From the NCBI RefSeq assembly GCF_024362695.1, contig NC_065417.1:13695001-13759000 (forward strand): a stretch of DNA of 64,000 nucleotides, written 5' to 3'. This DNA comes from Pectinophora gossypiella (lineage: Eukaryota > Arthropoda > Insecta > Lepidoptera > Gelechiidae). Each line of letters starts with the position of its first letter. Position 1 is the first letter of the stretch. Position numbers and translations under genes: made by a program. Shown here in pieces: positions 10,078-20,978 of the stretch. Below the pieces are notes generated by a model, which was not told where the DNA came from, did not search any database, and worked only from the letters and a program-made list of their open reading frames with translations.

Positions 10078-10132
10078 CAGTAAAAACCGGGCCTGTCAAA
10101 TCTACAGGTTAGGTAAGCGGACCCTGTGAAAA
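10078..10132 (+). repeat. SINE-D tail fragment
   Basis: Matches the 3' part of SINE-D (CCTGTCAAATCTACAGG, then TAAGCGGACCCTGTGAAA). Confidence 0.7.
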
Positions 10133-10139
10133 ACGGAAA

Positions 10140-10590
10140 CTAACCCTCTCAATATCGTAAAAGTTACTAATAAAAATAAAACAAGATTTAGTGACTTTGT
10201 TGGTATCACTGAGAAACGTTAGTCATGTAGCTATCTAGACAAACTGAGATCAAACCCGTCGAACGATGTTTTAAGTCAAAACTAACTTTTGCTTCAGCGA
10301 AAAAAACTATGTCTTTCGCATAGACTTAGAATTTTTACGCGCTTGCTTTTTGTCACTCGAATTCCGCTTATCGCTAATCGCTGTCAGTCGGCCAATAACC
10401 ACACCAAGGAAACCACGCACCTACTCATTATTTTAAGAAACATTTAAGTCAAAAATTTGTGGAAAGCATTGCGTAATTACTTTCGGTACAAAATTGCTAT
10501 GTGCATTATATAGGGCGACGTCACGGATATTGTCGGACTGGAAATGGCATCTAAAATATTTATGTGCTTATAGATTATATGAAGGTATGA
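10140..10590. other. Unassigned AT-rich spacer
   Basis: No supported gene or repeat. Confidence 0.4.
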
Positions 10591-10597
10591 CATGGCT

Positions 10598-10802
10598 GTA
10601 CATACATACATACATAAACTCACGCCCGTAATCCCTAATGGGGTGGGCAGAGCCACAAGTAATCAAAGACAACTTGCAGCCACTGTTGATACGAAGTCCA
10701 AAGATGGATATGATGAACCTTATGGTGATAAGGGATCAGCCTATCGCCCATAACATTAGTCCATCATGTTAGAGGACACAATCCCTCTGTCACATGGCTG
10801 TA
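10598..10802 (+). repeat. Repeat H copy
   Basis: Starts in a CATA microsatellite, then AAACTCACGCCCGTAATCCC. A near-identical run lies at 36385-36590 and part of it at 42595-42690. Likely a LINE 3' end, parent unknown. Confidence 0.6.
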
Positions 10803-10877
10803 GACGTCACTGAATCATGTTTGTTCAAATATAACAATGCATCGTGAAATCAACATGATGACAAAAATAGGAACGTT

Positions 10878-10992
10878 ATAACCCTTCCACGGACAGAGAC
10901 CTTGGGTCATTGATGGTTCATAACAGATAGTATGAGAGTATGACAACTTTGAATCGAAACGTCAGTAGACGTTCTATCCTTGAAAGTGTTAA
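10878..10992. mobile_element. piggyBac-like MITE
   Basis: Same family as 28875-28981: ends ACCCTTCCACGGACAGA and, reversed, TTAACACTTTCAAGGATAGA. The right end has TTAA; the left is ATAA. Confidence 0.55.
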
Positions 10993-12140
10993 GCTAGTTC
11001 ACCGGCTGCGGATGCGGGTTGTTTGTCTCGCTTGCACTCATGCGTTAGACGGCACACGATAAGAATGAGGTTTTTGTATGGAGTGTCTGGTCTGTGATAA
11101 TTCGTACCAGGAAGGTATGTGGTTTTCTAAAAGCTAGGCTGTTACTTCCAGCAGCTCCGTATAGAAGGCTCATTGACATGCGCTCCTCGAAATTTTGCAA
11201 TAAAGTAGTATATTGAAGAGACCACCACCTATCACGCTGGTCTAACATAAAATTCGGTGACGAGACACCTTGCTATGGATACACCTCTGACTACCCCAAT
11301 CGGGATACAATTGTGAGCTTACGCTATGTTCTCATAAATCTGTTCTGTGAAAATTCTATATCTTTGTTTTAGTGGACCTACCAGTGCGGCGGCAGAAACC
11401 CGTAAGAGAAGTGGAAAAAAAAAAACAAAAAATGGCCGCCGCTCCAGATCAAATGAGATCCTGCAGGCACAGAGTAGTGATTGAAACGGAGACTACAGGA
11501 CAACCCAGAAACAAAAAAAACTTAAGACATATACTATTCCGCTTATCATCTCCGGCTTACTGGTAAGGACCCTGAAAGTTACCCAAATACTTAAAATAAT
11601 AAAATAAAAATGAACTCGTCTAATAAGGCGATGGTTGCAGCTGCAATTTTATATTCGGGAAACTTGTATAAGTAGCTTGTGGTCAAACGGATTATGGGAT
11701 TTCGGAAACGAGATTTGGTAATCAAATCCAGAGTGCAATACTCATTTCGGCGCTACAAAAGTCGTAAAAGTTTTACAGTCTTACAAAAATATGTTTCCAT
11801 AAATTTTTATAATAACGTAAAATATTTTAATCAACTTTCAAACAAGCCGCATTTATCAACGTGCTCCTTGGTTTTTTTTACGGAAATCGCGGATTAACTT
11901 TTAAGTAAGTATTATTTATTATCATTAATTGGAATTGTAGATAATTTAATACGCCGCAGATTTATGTTGGATGATAAAAAGTTATCTGTACTAGGATTAG
12001 TTTAAGTGCGACAAATTATCAACTTTTAACACTTCTGAAAGAATCTTATGATGGATATGAATAACCGTAGAATGGTAGGATGCTAACCCGTCACTCATAG
12101 CGCCCTATCTCATTAGGACTCGTTCGGAGCAATCACAATA
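10993..12140. other. Spacer without a recognisable element
   Basis: Contains only short chance frames. One at 11372-11566 is basic and low in complexity, with no family resemblance. Confidence 0.4.
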
Positions 12141-12149
12141 TATAACTAT

Positions 12150-12275
12150 TCGAGGGTTTCAACCAATAGCCGTGTGACGTTTATCTACGTGGATAACATT
12201 CGCTGCGTTTATTGGTCGAAAGCCTTGATTCGCGCCGCGTCGCAGCGCAGTTGTCGTGCAGCCCCTTCTGGTGTG
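12150..12275. mobile_element. Palindromic element, copy 1 (core orientation a)
   Basis: Arms at 12150-12169 and 12209-12228 (GGGTTTCAACCAATA and its near-complement) enclose a 39-bp core, followed by a GC-rich tail ATTCGCGCCGCGTCGCAGC. Copy 2 at 52838-52960 has the same arms and tail, but the core is reversed. Confidence 0.7.
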
Positions 12276-12439
12276 TTGTTGTTTGCGCAAACAACAAGTC
12301 ACAATTCAACTGCATACATTTAGTCGATGACGTGGTGATTTGGCCCTTAGATCTATCATGCATGTTGGGGGGACATAATTCCTTGATGGCCTTATAGGTG
12401 CTAGGTACCCAGGATGATTTAAGCAACTGAACTTTCAAG

Positions 12440-12700
12440 CGGAGTTTTCAAATCTACATTAAGTCACAATATATATATTATATATCTTTACTCCCAGAAA
12501 ATGCTTATAAGTTTTGGGTGCGTTGCGTGTGAAGTACCCGGAAGACCTGATTGCAATTTAAAGTGTACCAGAAAAAGAAGTCTACTCTGTATCAGGAGTG
12601 GGTTTAATGATGTGTTTAATGTTGGGGAATTTTTGGCCAGAGCACCCACACGGGACCTGTAGTAATTGATGCAAAATCAGTTCAGCTAGTGATGTACTGG
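12440..12700. other. Unassigned spacer
   Basis: Contains a short TA-rich run (12470-12486); nothing else is recognisable. Confidence 0.4.
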
Positions 12701-12701
12701 G

Positions 12702-12822
12702 GGGTGAAAAGGACACATCGAAGCAATTGTCAAAACATTTGGGCTTATAAAACGAAGTGTCCAAAAGCAATAGTGCTTCTTTAAATGTATTGCTTCGATG
12801 TGGCTTTGTAACCTACTTTAAA
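12702..12822. mobile_element. Foldback MITE (AAGGCCACATCGAAGCAATT family), copy
   Basis: Left AAAAGGACACATCGAAGCAA and right TTGCTTCGATGTGGCTTTG form inverted ends. Related copies: 16826-16880 (one arm), 34938-35096, 45455-45595. Confidence 0.7.
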
Positions 12823-13357
12823 ATTCTTTTAAAATTATTTTTAACTCGCACACTTACACATTAATATGCCTACTTAACACACACACCCTTCAGTCTAATA
12901 CTTAGATGTAAGTAAGTTTAACTTTAAGTTTCCTTTGGCAAACTATGCGCCAACATTACATGCACCCCATTTTCTACGGTTTCCCAAGATACAGGCTCCG
13001 CCTAGTTTGGGAACCTCTGTTCATTTGGTTAATTTTTTAATGTACCCACCCTACTTCCTGTGCCTTATTGTATTATTTCTGATAATAAAAACATTTTTAT
13101 TTATTCATTTTCAACTCTACGGATCGGCAAAAAAATTGGTTATGGACAGAGGTGAGTGTCTTTTCTTTCAGCCAAATGCCTGTGTACCTTTGTGCAGTCT
13201 AAGAGACTAGTTGTTGTGATTTGATTTGGAACAGAAACGTCCTGCCAAGGTTTCTTTGGGCCGCTTTTTGCGTTTTCCACGCGTACACCAGATCTGAGCT
13301 TGTCGGGATAGGTGTCCCACAGGTCTTCTAAGAACATAATCAATCCATCGTCATTTC

Positions 13358-13631
13358 CTCACCCGGTACAACGTTTAAGACAACAGGCCTGAGGGTGCCC
13401 AGTTGGGCGCGAACCTCGGCTCAGGGCGTCGTCTGAGAACAAAAATATTTATTTTAGTGGGTCGATAGCGATAAGCGCTGATTGAGGGAAATCAGGGAGT
13501 TGACCACGCCGGCGGAATCGGTATCGGGATCCTGAAGTATTTGATGTCGCGAGCTGACTGGCCTCCTCTATGGCTAGAGTAATTGGGTCGTCGGGATCGT
13601 ATATTACGTCACCGCCATTTCTGTGTACCAT
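13358..13631 (-). pseudogene. LINE-E 3' fragment
   Basis: A minus-strand frame encodes the C-terminal end of the Jockey-like RT (DPDDPITLAIEEASQLA), as in 24468-25097. The far 3' end and poly-A are missing. Confidence 0.75.
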
Positions 13632-13639
13632 GAATTATT

Positions 13640-15530
13640 AAATAAATACCAAATTTAATCGGTAAATCGATACCGATTCCTTGCAAAACCGCCCATCACC
13701 AGCACCGCTTAAAACCGGTTTTCCAAAACCGATCTCGGCCGCGGTTTTGGTATCGTTATTATCTCGCTTCTTGACATGCTCGGGACAGGTGAAATTTTAA
13801 TGCAGCCTTTATTTTTTCCTTTTATTTTATGTTTAATCACATGTAATTTACAGAGAAGTCAAATTAGTTGCGACGTCGCTCCCTTGGCACGTAGTAAACG
13901 CGATTTTTTAAAGAAATAATTCGAAAGTTGCATAAACGTGAAAAAAGTCACTCGATTGCGAATCGAACCCGGGACCTTTGTTGTGAAACCGTATGAAGCC
14001 ATTACTTAGGTACACCACATACATACACACCACACCATATGCGATTTTCTACCTTGAAAATCGCGGAATACTCCGTACTTCCACGCCCCATTTTCGAAAA
14101 GTGGGGGGTTTGATATTATTTTTTTTAAATTGCGCACTTACTAACAAATGTCAAATTGCAATATTGCTGTTTCGATGAAATGTTTACCTGTGGCTATTTA
14201 TGTGCGCATATTATGCCGGCATTTCATGATTTGCCGTCTGATACCCGGCATAACGTTTAAATATTTGTCCGGCCGTTTGGGCAAATCGTCTCTGCACTGT
14301 TACAGTACCAAGATACTACAAACAAATGTAATGAAGTAAGTAAGTATGGATAATAACTATTGTACCATAAAAAAATACGTTTACTTACATAAATATTTTG
14401 CCAGGTATACTCAGCTACTTAAAAAGTCTGTAGGGTGACCAAAGTATTAGAAAATAAAAATATTATTAAAATAATTTTAAGCTAAATAATTGTGAGCTTA
14501 TGCATATGTGGAGTTAATAAATAAAATTATTTAATTCATTTTACCTAGTACATGTTGCTTATGTTCTAGTTACCGAGTTTACAAAAGCTTTAAAAGTCTG
14601 TGTTGGGAGTGTTAATTATATACTTATGCACATTCTTTACTTTTCTTTTTTCTTCTGCCTTTCTTACTTAACGCATATTATAAACGCGTATTCACTCTTC
14701 ATTCATTACATGTTTAGTTAACGCCTCGTTCACAAGAACAACTTAATTCGCGTGAGAGAACCATGCGACCTAACCCTTACCGCGCTCAAGGGCTTTTTCG
14801 GGCAACAATTTTGGACCAGTTCGCTGATGCCATTGACCCCTGGAACGCCAAAGGCGCTGGTATTTGGGCCGTTTTCGGCTCCAAAATCGCACGTCGTAAC
14901 GTTGTTTTTGCTCGCCGCATTATTATTATTAATTGGATCACAGGACCGCTGATGCCAATCGTTAAAGGGTTAAGGGTGTTTTAGTATTCGATGATAAGGT
15001 TCTCGCTAAACAAGATTTTTCTGCCACGTACACTACTCTGTACTCTCTTTACGGATACAATGTATTCCGTGTAAAAAAAATAATAATTTAATAGTCACAA
15101 AAGTATTTTTTTTAATAATCAGTAACTAACCACAAGCGCCCTTCACAATATTACCGTTTTAAAAACCCCATACGGATCGCTGAAAATCGTCCGAATTTAT
15201 AACCCGAATAAATCAGAAAAGACACTTCAAACTGCACGGCACTGCATTATCAATGGCCACCGTAACTTAGCGAGATAACCTGCTATTTGTTCCCTGCCAA
15301 ATTTTGTTGGTCAATTGACATACGGTCGCAAAATACATTATGGCACCTATTTGATTTTGGCGGGTTATAAATTTGGAATTGCAACCGCCAACGTGTATGC
15401 AGACACAGTATATCTATATCAGTAAATCCATTAGTATTAATTTAAAAATACAGAAATTATACCGAGATGAGAAATGTTAGTAAGTATTCGTCAAAATGTG
15501 TGGCATAGTAGTTTTGCATTAGGTGTAGGT
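13640..15530. other. Mostly unassigned spacer with repeat L
   Basis: 14445-14660 is repeat L, matched at 58075-58229 plus 58526-58600 (for example GTTGCTTATGTTCTA, then AAAGTCTGTGTT). 13960-13980 carries a tRNA B-box-like motif on the minus strand (GGTCCCGGGTTCGATTCGC), probably a SINE relic. 14752-14984 holds two overlapping short frames (66 and 73 codons) with no recognisable product. Confidence 0.45.
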
Positions 15531-15534
15531 ATGC

Positions 15535-15795
15535 TCACCGCTAAGCACGTGATAAATTATTATCACATGCTCAGCGGTGAAGTAAAACATCGTGAGGAAA
15601 CCCATATTCCCGAGAAATGCATTTTCGGAGGTATGTAACCTAACCTATATTGGGCTGGATTTCCCTTCGCGGGTTGGAAGGTCAGACAGGCAGTCGATTC
15701 TGTAAAAAACCGGACCTGTCAAATCTTCAGGTTAGGTAAGCGGACCCTGTGAAAAACACAGGGATGATGCTGTGCTGCTAGGGAGATGATGATGT
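15535..15795 (+). mobile_element. SINE-D copy, 5' end replaced by an inverted piece
   Basis: From 15560 to 15795 it matches SINE-D (CATCGTGAGGAAACCC to GATGATGATG). Just upstream, CACCGCTAAGCACGTGATAA (15537-15556) is the reverse of CACATGCTCAGCGGTGAAG, giving a 20-bp hairpin at its start. Confidence 0.75.
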
Positions 15796-15946
15796 AGATA
15801 TGCTCGGATAAGATTCCTTAGAGATGCTTTTTACACACACTTCATTTTAACCTGATATGAGGCAAACCTAAAATAACTAACTTTAAAAAAAATGTGGTCA
15901 ATTTTTTTTTTTCATGTCATGTTTATTTCATGTTCTAGCGACAAAA

Positions 15947-16140
15947 TACAGGGTGTTAGTGACATCGTAACGAAAACTTTAAGGAATGATTCAGAGCATG
16001 ATTCTGAGTTGATATCAAGTGGAATTTTCCGTCGCAAAAGTATGGAACTAGAATAATTAAAAAACACACTAAAATTTTCATGAATTTTCGACAGGAAATT
16101 CCACTTGCTATCAACTTAGAATAATGTTCTGAATCAACCC
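15947..16140. mobile_element. Foldback MITE (TACAGGGTGTTAGTGACAT family), copy 1
   Basis: Left arm intact (from TACAGGGTGTTAGTG); the right arm lacks its outer part. Centre has matching GTGGAATTTTCC and GGAAATTCCACTT. Confidence 0.75.
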
Positions 16141-16164
16141 CCCTTACCTACTTGTATGTACTTG

Positions 16165-16393
16165 TACGGGGTGTAAGTGACATCGTAACGAATACTGAGA
16201 GGGATGATTCAGCTTATTATTCTGAGTTAATATCAAGTGGAATTTTCCATAGCAAAAGTATAGTTTTGAAAATAATAAAAATAAAACTAAATAAAATTGT
16301 GAATTTTGTGACGGAAAATTCCACTTGATTAACTCAGAATTATGGTCTAAATTATCCCCCTCAGTATTCGTTACGATATCACTAAACCCTGTA
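16165..16393. mobile_element. Foldback MITE, copy 2, both arms complete
   Basis: Both ends carry TACRGGGTKTWAGTGAYATC in inverted orientation. The arms extend inward about 90 bp, so the single strand would fold into one long hairpin. It sits 25 bp after copy 1 in the same orientation. Other fragments: 9106-9252, 37742-37868, 56285-56365. Confidence 0.82.
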
Positions 16394-16394
16394 T

Positions 16395-17060
16395 GACAGG
16401 TGATTGGTTTACAATTTGTGGAAAGTCCTTCAACTGTATATATGCGAATCTCGGTTACTCTGTGGCTGGTCAGTTCAGGGTTCCAAGAAGGGCGCGGTAT
16501 GCAGCCGGCGTTTCGTTTATATTAGCCTAATGACTGCCCAGAGGACCACCACTTTTTACTTCGCTCTTTCTTTAGTCTTTCGCTTTGTAAAGAGCAACTT
16601 TCTGTTCAGAGAACAGAGGCAGCGTAAGTAGTGATAATTATTAATTATATTGATTTTACGCTTAGGCGTCTAACGATCATAAAAAGGACATCTAATAGTG
16701 GAATTTTGATCAACCTGCAGTGCAGCTATTTACACGTAATATGTTATGTTATGAGAGAACTCCCCGACGAGTTCTGACATGGTGTGCGCGTGAAAACACA
16801 AAAGGCCGCTCCCAAAGAGACCTAGGGTTAAAAAAAGGCCGCATCGAAGCAATTCATTTAAAAAAGCAATATTGCCTCTTTACACTAATGAATATAAGCC
16901 TGAGTAACGTTTGTTCTTAGAAGTTAAGTACCTTTCATGTCAGAGGTACCTCTGACTACATTCATCGCAAGATAAACTAAGTACCGATACCTCACCATGC
17001 TTTCTGTTAAACCAGCGTGATAGGTAGCCGTATCGCCATCTGTAATGGTCGTAATGGTAG
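16395..17060. other. Spacer with a one-armed MITE
   Basis: 16826-16880 matches one arm of the GGCCACATCGAAGCAATT MITE family. The remainder is unassigned. Confidence 0.45.
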
Positions 17061-17067
17061 TGGTGTA

Positions 17068-17395
17068 ACGGCCTCCGTGGTCCAGTGGTTTGAGCGTTAG
17101 GCTCACGATCCGGAGGTCCCGGGTTCAAATCCGGGTGGGGACATATCACGAAAATCACTTTGTGATACCTAGTCTGGTTAGGACATTACAGGCAGATCAC
17201 CAGATTGTCCGAAAGTAAGATGATCCGTGCTTCGGAAGACACGTTAAGCCGTTGGCCCCGGTTACTACTTACTGATGCAAGTTAGTAGTTGTTACATGAG
17301 CCACGTTAGGGGCCTTTGGCGGTTCAATAGTAACCCTGACACCAGGGTTGATGGGGTTGGTAATCCACCTCACAACCCACACGATAGAAGAAGAT
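17068..17395 (+). mobile_element. SINE-A, full length
   Basis: tRNA-like head with an A-box (TGGTCCAGTGGTTTGAGCG) and B-box (GGTTCAAATCC), then ATCACTTTGTGATACC. The shared central block follows (CCGTGCTTCGGAAGACACG), then the family tail CCTGACACCAGGGTTGATG and CACACGATAGAAGAAGA. The anticodon position reads CAC, so a tRNA-Val-like origin is possible but weak. Not a functional tRNA: the acceptor arm does not pair properly. Confidence 0.85.
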
Positions 17396-17399
17396 GGTC

Positions 17400-17719
17400 G
17401 TAATATATCCTAGTTACTTATATACAATTATTATGTATTTATTTCGGCGATGTGTTATCTAACAGTTATTCAAAATACGTCATTCACGAAATCACCTACA
17501 GTAACCGGTTTTCATCGGTCACAAATTTTAATCGGTTCCTTGCAGTCTCTGTGCATTTAATTACTCTGTGCTCGGCGCGCACGTCGAATTGTATCATTAT
17601 TATTTTTATTACATAACACACAGATACAGTGAGTTATCCAGCTCATTATTACGAGTACCTACTCTTGTAAGGCAAAGGTCTCTTACCTGGCTAGGGCAGG
17701 CCATTATTGGGAGCGAAAG
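17400..17719. other. Unassigned spacer
   Basis: Left of the hAT-like element. Contains CCGGTTTTCATCGGT, echoed loosely near 13700. Confidence 0.4.
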
Positions 17720-18056
17720 ATATACATTAGGGTGGAGCGATTTCATTTTTTATTTTTTTTCGCTTCGGTATACCTGTAAAAAGTTGCTATTTCAGGTCAA
17801 CATTAAGCACAAAAAAAATCAGTTGGCTTATGCTATGTTTCGAGGTGCCCCCATCGTCATAAAGTTTTGAAAAATTTAGGCAAATTATGAGTTTTGCCAA
17901 TTTTTTTCAAAACATCGCAAACATTTTATAAAACACCTGGGCGACAGTTATTACCGGTAGAAACATGCGTGTTGAGACTCTAAGGAAGCGGGACGCGGGG
18001 GAGAGGTATTTCAGCGAAATAACTCTCCTCCGCGTCTTCATACCCAAACACCGATC

Positions 18057-18855
18057 GAGTGACATTTAGTAATTTAGCGCGCTTACAGCAACTCATTTAT
18101 TTGGCGTTCATTTATTTGCATCCTAAGTTGCATTCTAATGAATTACCACTGCGACATTTGTTATTACAATTAAGATGGAAAAACCACAGGGCCGAAATGC
18201 TTTTCAGGTACCATTGGATCTTAATTACAAAATTGTTAAACAATGCCGATAGTCGCATTCTCCGTTATACCCACAATATTACCTGAAATTACTAGGACAG
18301 AGCTGAGTACCGACCAAAAGTATCTATACGGTATTATGACCGCTATCAGTACTGGTATATTTACTTCCGATTTAGCTAATATAGAACCTGGACTTATTAA
18401 CCATTCTAGTTGGCTAACAACAGCTAATCGAATTCAAAGGTTGTATGCCACAAAAACTGACCCTGAAGAAAAATTAGTGGTATTAGCCACGTACGTAATG
18501 AAAGTTTATGGACCGATGTGATTTAAGTACAATAAAATGTACTTAATTCCTCGTGCAACGACGGAGCTAAGCACCTGTGACCAACTATTAATCTTAGTCG
18601 CTATTTGAACTCCGGTATGAAGGCTATCATTGACAAAGTAATGCAACGAAATGGATATTTCGGTAATCCAAAAAAATAATATCCTCATTGCCATGCTTGG
18701 CGATGACAGAGAGGCTATCCGAGATCTGGCATATCGAAAAATTATAAAAGCAAGATCACAGAATACTCGAAGACTTCGAAAATTGAAGGTGCCGGTGTTC
18801 AATTCCGATTCTAAAGTTTATACTGACATTATTTTGTGGCTGACTGTGACATAAC
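18057..18855 (+). pseudogene. Decayed gene of an uncharacterised protein family
   Basis: Pieces in several frames run in one order. NELPLRHLLLQL starts at 18137; a DGKTTGPKCFSGTIG-like piece follows one base out of frame; then a clean frame at 18243-18521 contains LSTDQKYLYGI and SWLTTANRIQRLY. After stops and shifts, a frame at 18651-18854 contains ILIAMLGDDREAIRDLAYRK and ends in YTDIILW. The order and residue pattern remind me of a large uncharacterised protein family seen in many arthropod genomes, whose function I do not know. At least two stop codons and three frame changes make it non-functional. It lies inside the hAT-like element, with no intron evident. Confidence 0.6.
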
Positions 18856-18944
18856 TGAGCCACCACTAACTTCAAATTTGTTTGATGAAACCTTGTAGGA
18901 AATTGAAAAAATGTTTTTTATTATTTGTATGTCGTTTCCATATC

Positions 18945-19620
18945 TCGGGCGTATAGAGTCCCGGACTTTTTGAAGGCGTGCGTGGGGCCGAAGCCAACAC
19001 GTAGAGTATACACTATGGGAGTGCACCCAAAGACAATCCCCGGTTCGTGTAGGACTATTGCTGATTATGCGAACAAAGGGAACTGGGCTATTGGGTTGGA
19101 GGTTAGTGGACCGGGAAACTGGATATGGGGGACTATGGCGCCTGCTCGACCAATGTTGGTAAAAATGGATAAAATGAGCAGGCGGTGACTCGCCACTCAC
19201 TGGATGGGCCACCTATCTAGCCAACGTGACTGGACGGCAAGGCAGCAACATGGTTGTGAGCAGCTCAGGGTGTCGAGAGGTGTAAACCGCTTTCTGCGAG
19301 GCGGTTTACCCGCCTCACCAAATCGCGACTTATTCATCTTTCACTTCCACCCTGAGCTTATAGCTCTAACGCCCCACTCTGGCCAGCCAATGAAGGCAAT
19401 TCAGAGGTGAGAGTCCTGCGGCCCCCGCTGGGGTCCACTCCGGTCGGCCAGTGAAAGTAAACCGGAGACGGAGGGCCTGACCGACTCTCGGGGGATCTCA
19501 GCTCCGCGGTGTCGTCACTCACCAACAGATCGCCACAAGCTGGCCTGCGGAGACTGACTGCACTGTTGAATTCACCAGGTTCGCTGATGAATTCACCAGG
19601 GGCGATGGGGGTCATCACAT
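18945..19620. other. GC-rich insert of unknown origin inside the hAT-like element
   Basis: Markedly more GC-rich than its surroundings and free of the known repeats here. A plus-strand frame at 18925-19188 ends KMSRR then stop; from its middle on (MGVHPKTIPGSCRT) it has coding-like composition. A perfect hairpin, AAACCGC...GCGGTTT, sits at 19285-19309. It might be the 3' end of a LINE, but I cannot name it. Confidence 0.35.
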
Positions 19621-19904
19621 CCCTACGCCTTTATTATAATTATTAATAATATTTAAACTGTATTTTTAATGTTTCTGGATATTTTTTGTAATATATAATT
19701 ACATACATAAAAAAATGTTTTTCGTTTGTTTTCATCCCTGCTGGGGCACCTCAAAACGTTAAGATAATTGTGTGATATTTTCTATGTTTGTTTTGTATAT
19801 AACAAGGCAACTTTTCATCGCTATGCCGTTGAAGAAAAAAAAAATTTTTTTTATTTCATATATTTTCGCTCCACCCTAATATACATACACCTTAACCTTT
19901 CTGC

Positions 19905-20262
19905 TTCAATTATCCGGAGTTCACCAGTAGAATAAGTTGGACTGAAATAATTACTAATGAGGAAGTGCTAGTAAAAGAGTCAAATATTGAGAGTTATTGA
20001 GGACAGAAGAGGCAAGATAATTGGACACTTAATAAGACACGACGAATTTATTAAAAACATCATAGAAGGGAAGCTACAAGGAAAGAGAGGAAGGGGAAGA
20101 CCAAGAAGAGCTTACATGGAACAGATTAAAGAGAAGGCGAACGTCGTGTCTCATAAGGAAGTGCTGGAATTGGTCTTTTATAGACAAGAATGGAGAATGC
20201 TACACAAGAGCGTGGCTCTTAAATTAGTGATGATGAAGGGCTTGGAAAGTCTGAGTAATATT
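19905..20262 (+). pseudogene. RTE-type LINE fragment (RT C-terminus)
   Basis: The frame at 19987-20292 encodes GHLIRHDEFIKNIIEGKLQG, then a GRGRPRR basic patch and RQEWRMLHKS, the typical extreme C-terminus of RTE-clade ORF2. Truncated at the 5' side. Other copies: 26115-26360, 51355-51560 (-), 57545-57745. Confidence 0.75.
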
Positions 20263-20276
20263 TTCACATTCTCTTT

Positions 20277-20520
20277 AATCTGTTCCATGTAAGCTCTTCT
20301 TGGTCTTCTCTTTCCTCTCTTTCTTTGTACCTTCCCTTCTATGACGTTTTTAATAAATTCGTCGTGTCTTATTATTAACTTTCATTTTTATTAAATAACT
20401 CTCATTATTATTAAATTTTCATTTTTTTCATTATTATTAAATAACTCTCAATATTTGCCTCTATTCCGTTACTCTTACTAGCATTTCCTCATTAGAAACT
20501 CTTTCAGTTCAACTTACAAC
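20277..20520 (-). pseudogene. Second RTE fragment, inverted relative to the first
   Basis: Covers the same part of the element as 19920-20130 on the opposite strand (TTCCATGTAAGCTCTTCTTG is the reverse of CAAGAAGAGCTTACATGGAA). It is interrupted by short AT-rich repeats around 20375-20445. Confidence 0.75.
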
Positions 20521-20524
20521 CAAG

Positions 20525-20975
20525 CTCATAAACTATCTAAAATCTTGAATCATTTCATCAGTTACTAAGGCCGTAGTCAAAATCGACTAAGAAGCATAAT
20601 GTTTTAATTTAAAATCTATCACTCTCCTAAATTAGCTTCTCACTTAGAAGATTCTACACGGCTTCGCGTATCAATTTTTAATTATCGATAACAATCTAAC
20701 ACTATCGCTCATCGGATAGTGAAAGGTGTACTAGACTGAAACGGACCAGCTTGGTCCGGTATGCGACCGGATTTCGGCCTATCTAGACTACCTACTGACA
20801 ACCTGATACTTGTGCCAATCTAATTACAATGAGGTCTCTGAACTAATATCAAGTAGGATAAAAAAACAGAATGTTTCATTTTCTTTACGGTTGACTGAGA
20901 AACTTCAATTTCTAAAGCGATTTATTTATTAAAGGACAACCACATCACGTATATAACATTTATTTAACTAATATA
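20525..20975. other. Unassigned spacer
   Basis: No repeat or gene recognised. Confidence 0.4.
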
Positions 20976-20978
20976 CAT

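Larger units (their letters stand above)
17728..19878. mobile_element. hAT-like DNA element (2,151 bp) carrying a decayed gene
   Basis: Both ends begin with the perfect 13-bp inverted repeat TAGGGTGGAGCGA (17728-17740, and reversed at 19866-19878). They are flanked by a perfect 8-bp duplication ATATACAT (17720-17727 and 19879-19886). An 8-bp duplication with YAGGG ends fits the hAT superfamily. The subterminal DNA is AT-rich on both sides and also shows weak inverted similarity. Inside lie a multi-frame pseudogene (about 18057-18855) and a GC-rich insert (about 18945-19620). I see no hAT transposase motifs, so this is a non-autonomous copy or one that captured other sequence. Confidence 0.82.

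Noticed and set aside
14752..14984. Two overlapping plus-strand frames (66 and 73 codons)
   Set aside because: No recognisable motif, no repeat relation, no start context; kept only as unassigned.
17068..17145. Functional tRNA gene (also 28221, 33828, 63565)
   Set aside because: A- and B-boxes are present but acceptor arms do not pair, anticodon arms are degenerate and each continues into a SINE body.
19358..19618. Minus-strand frame of 86 codons
   Set aside because: Falls in the GC-rich insert where stops are rare; no family resemblance.
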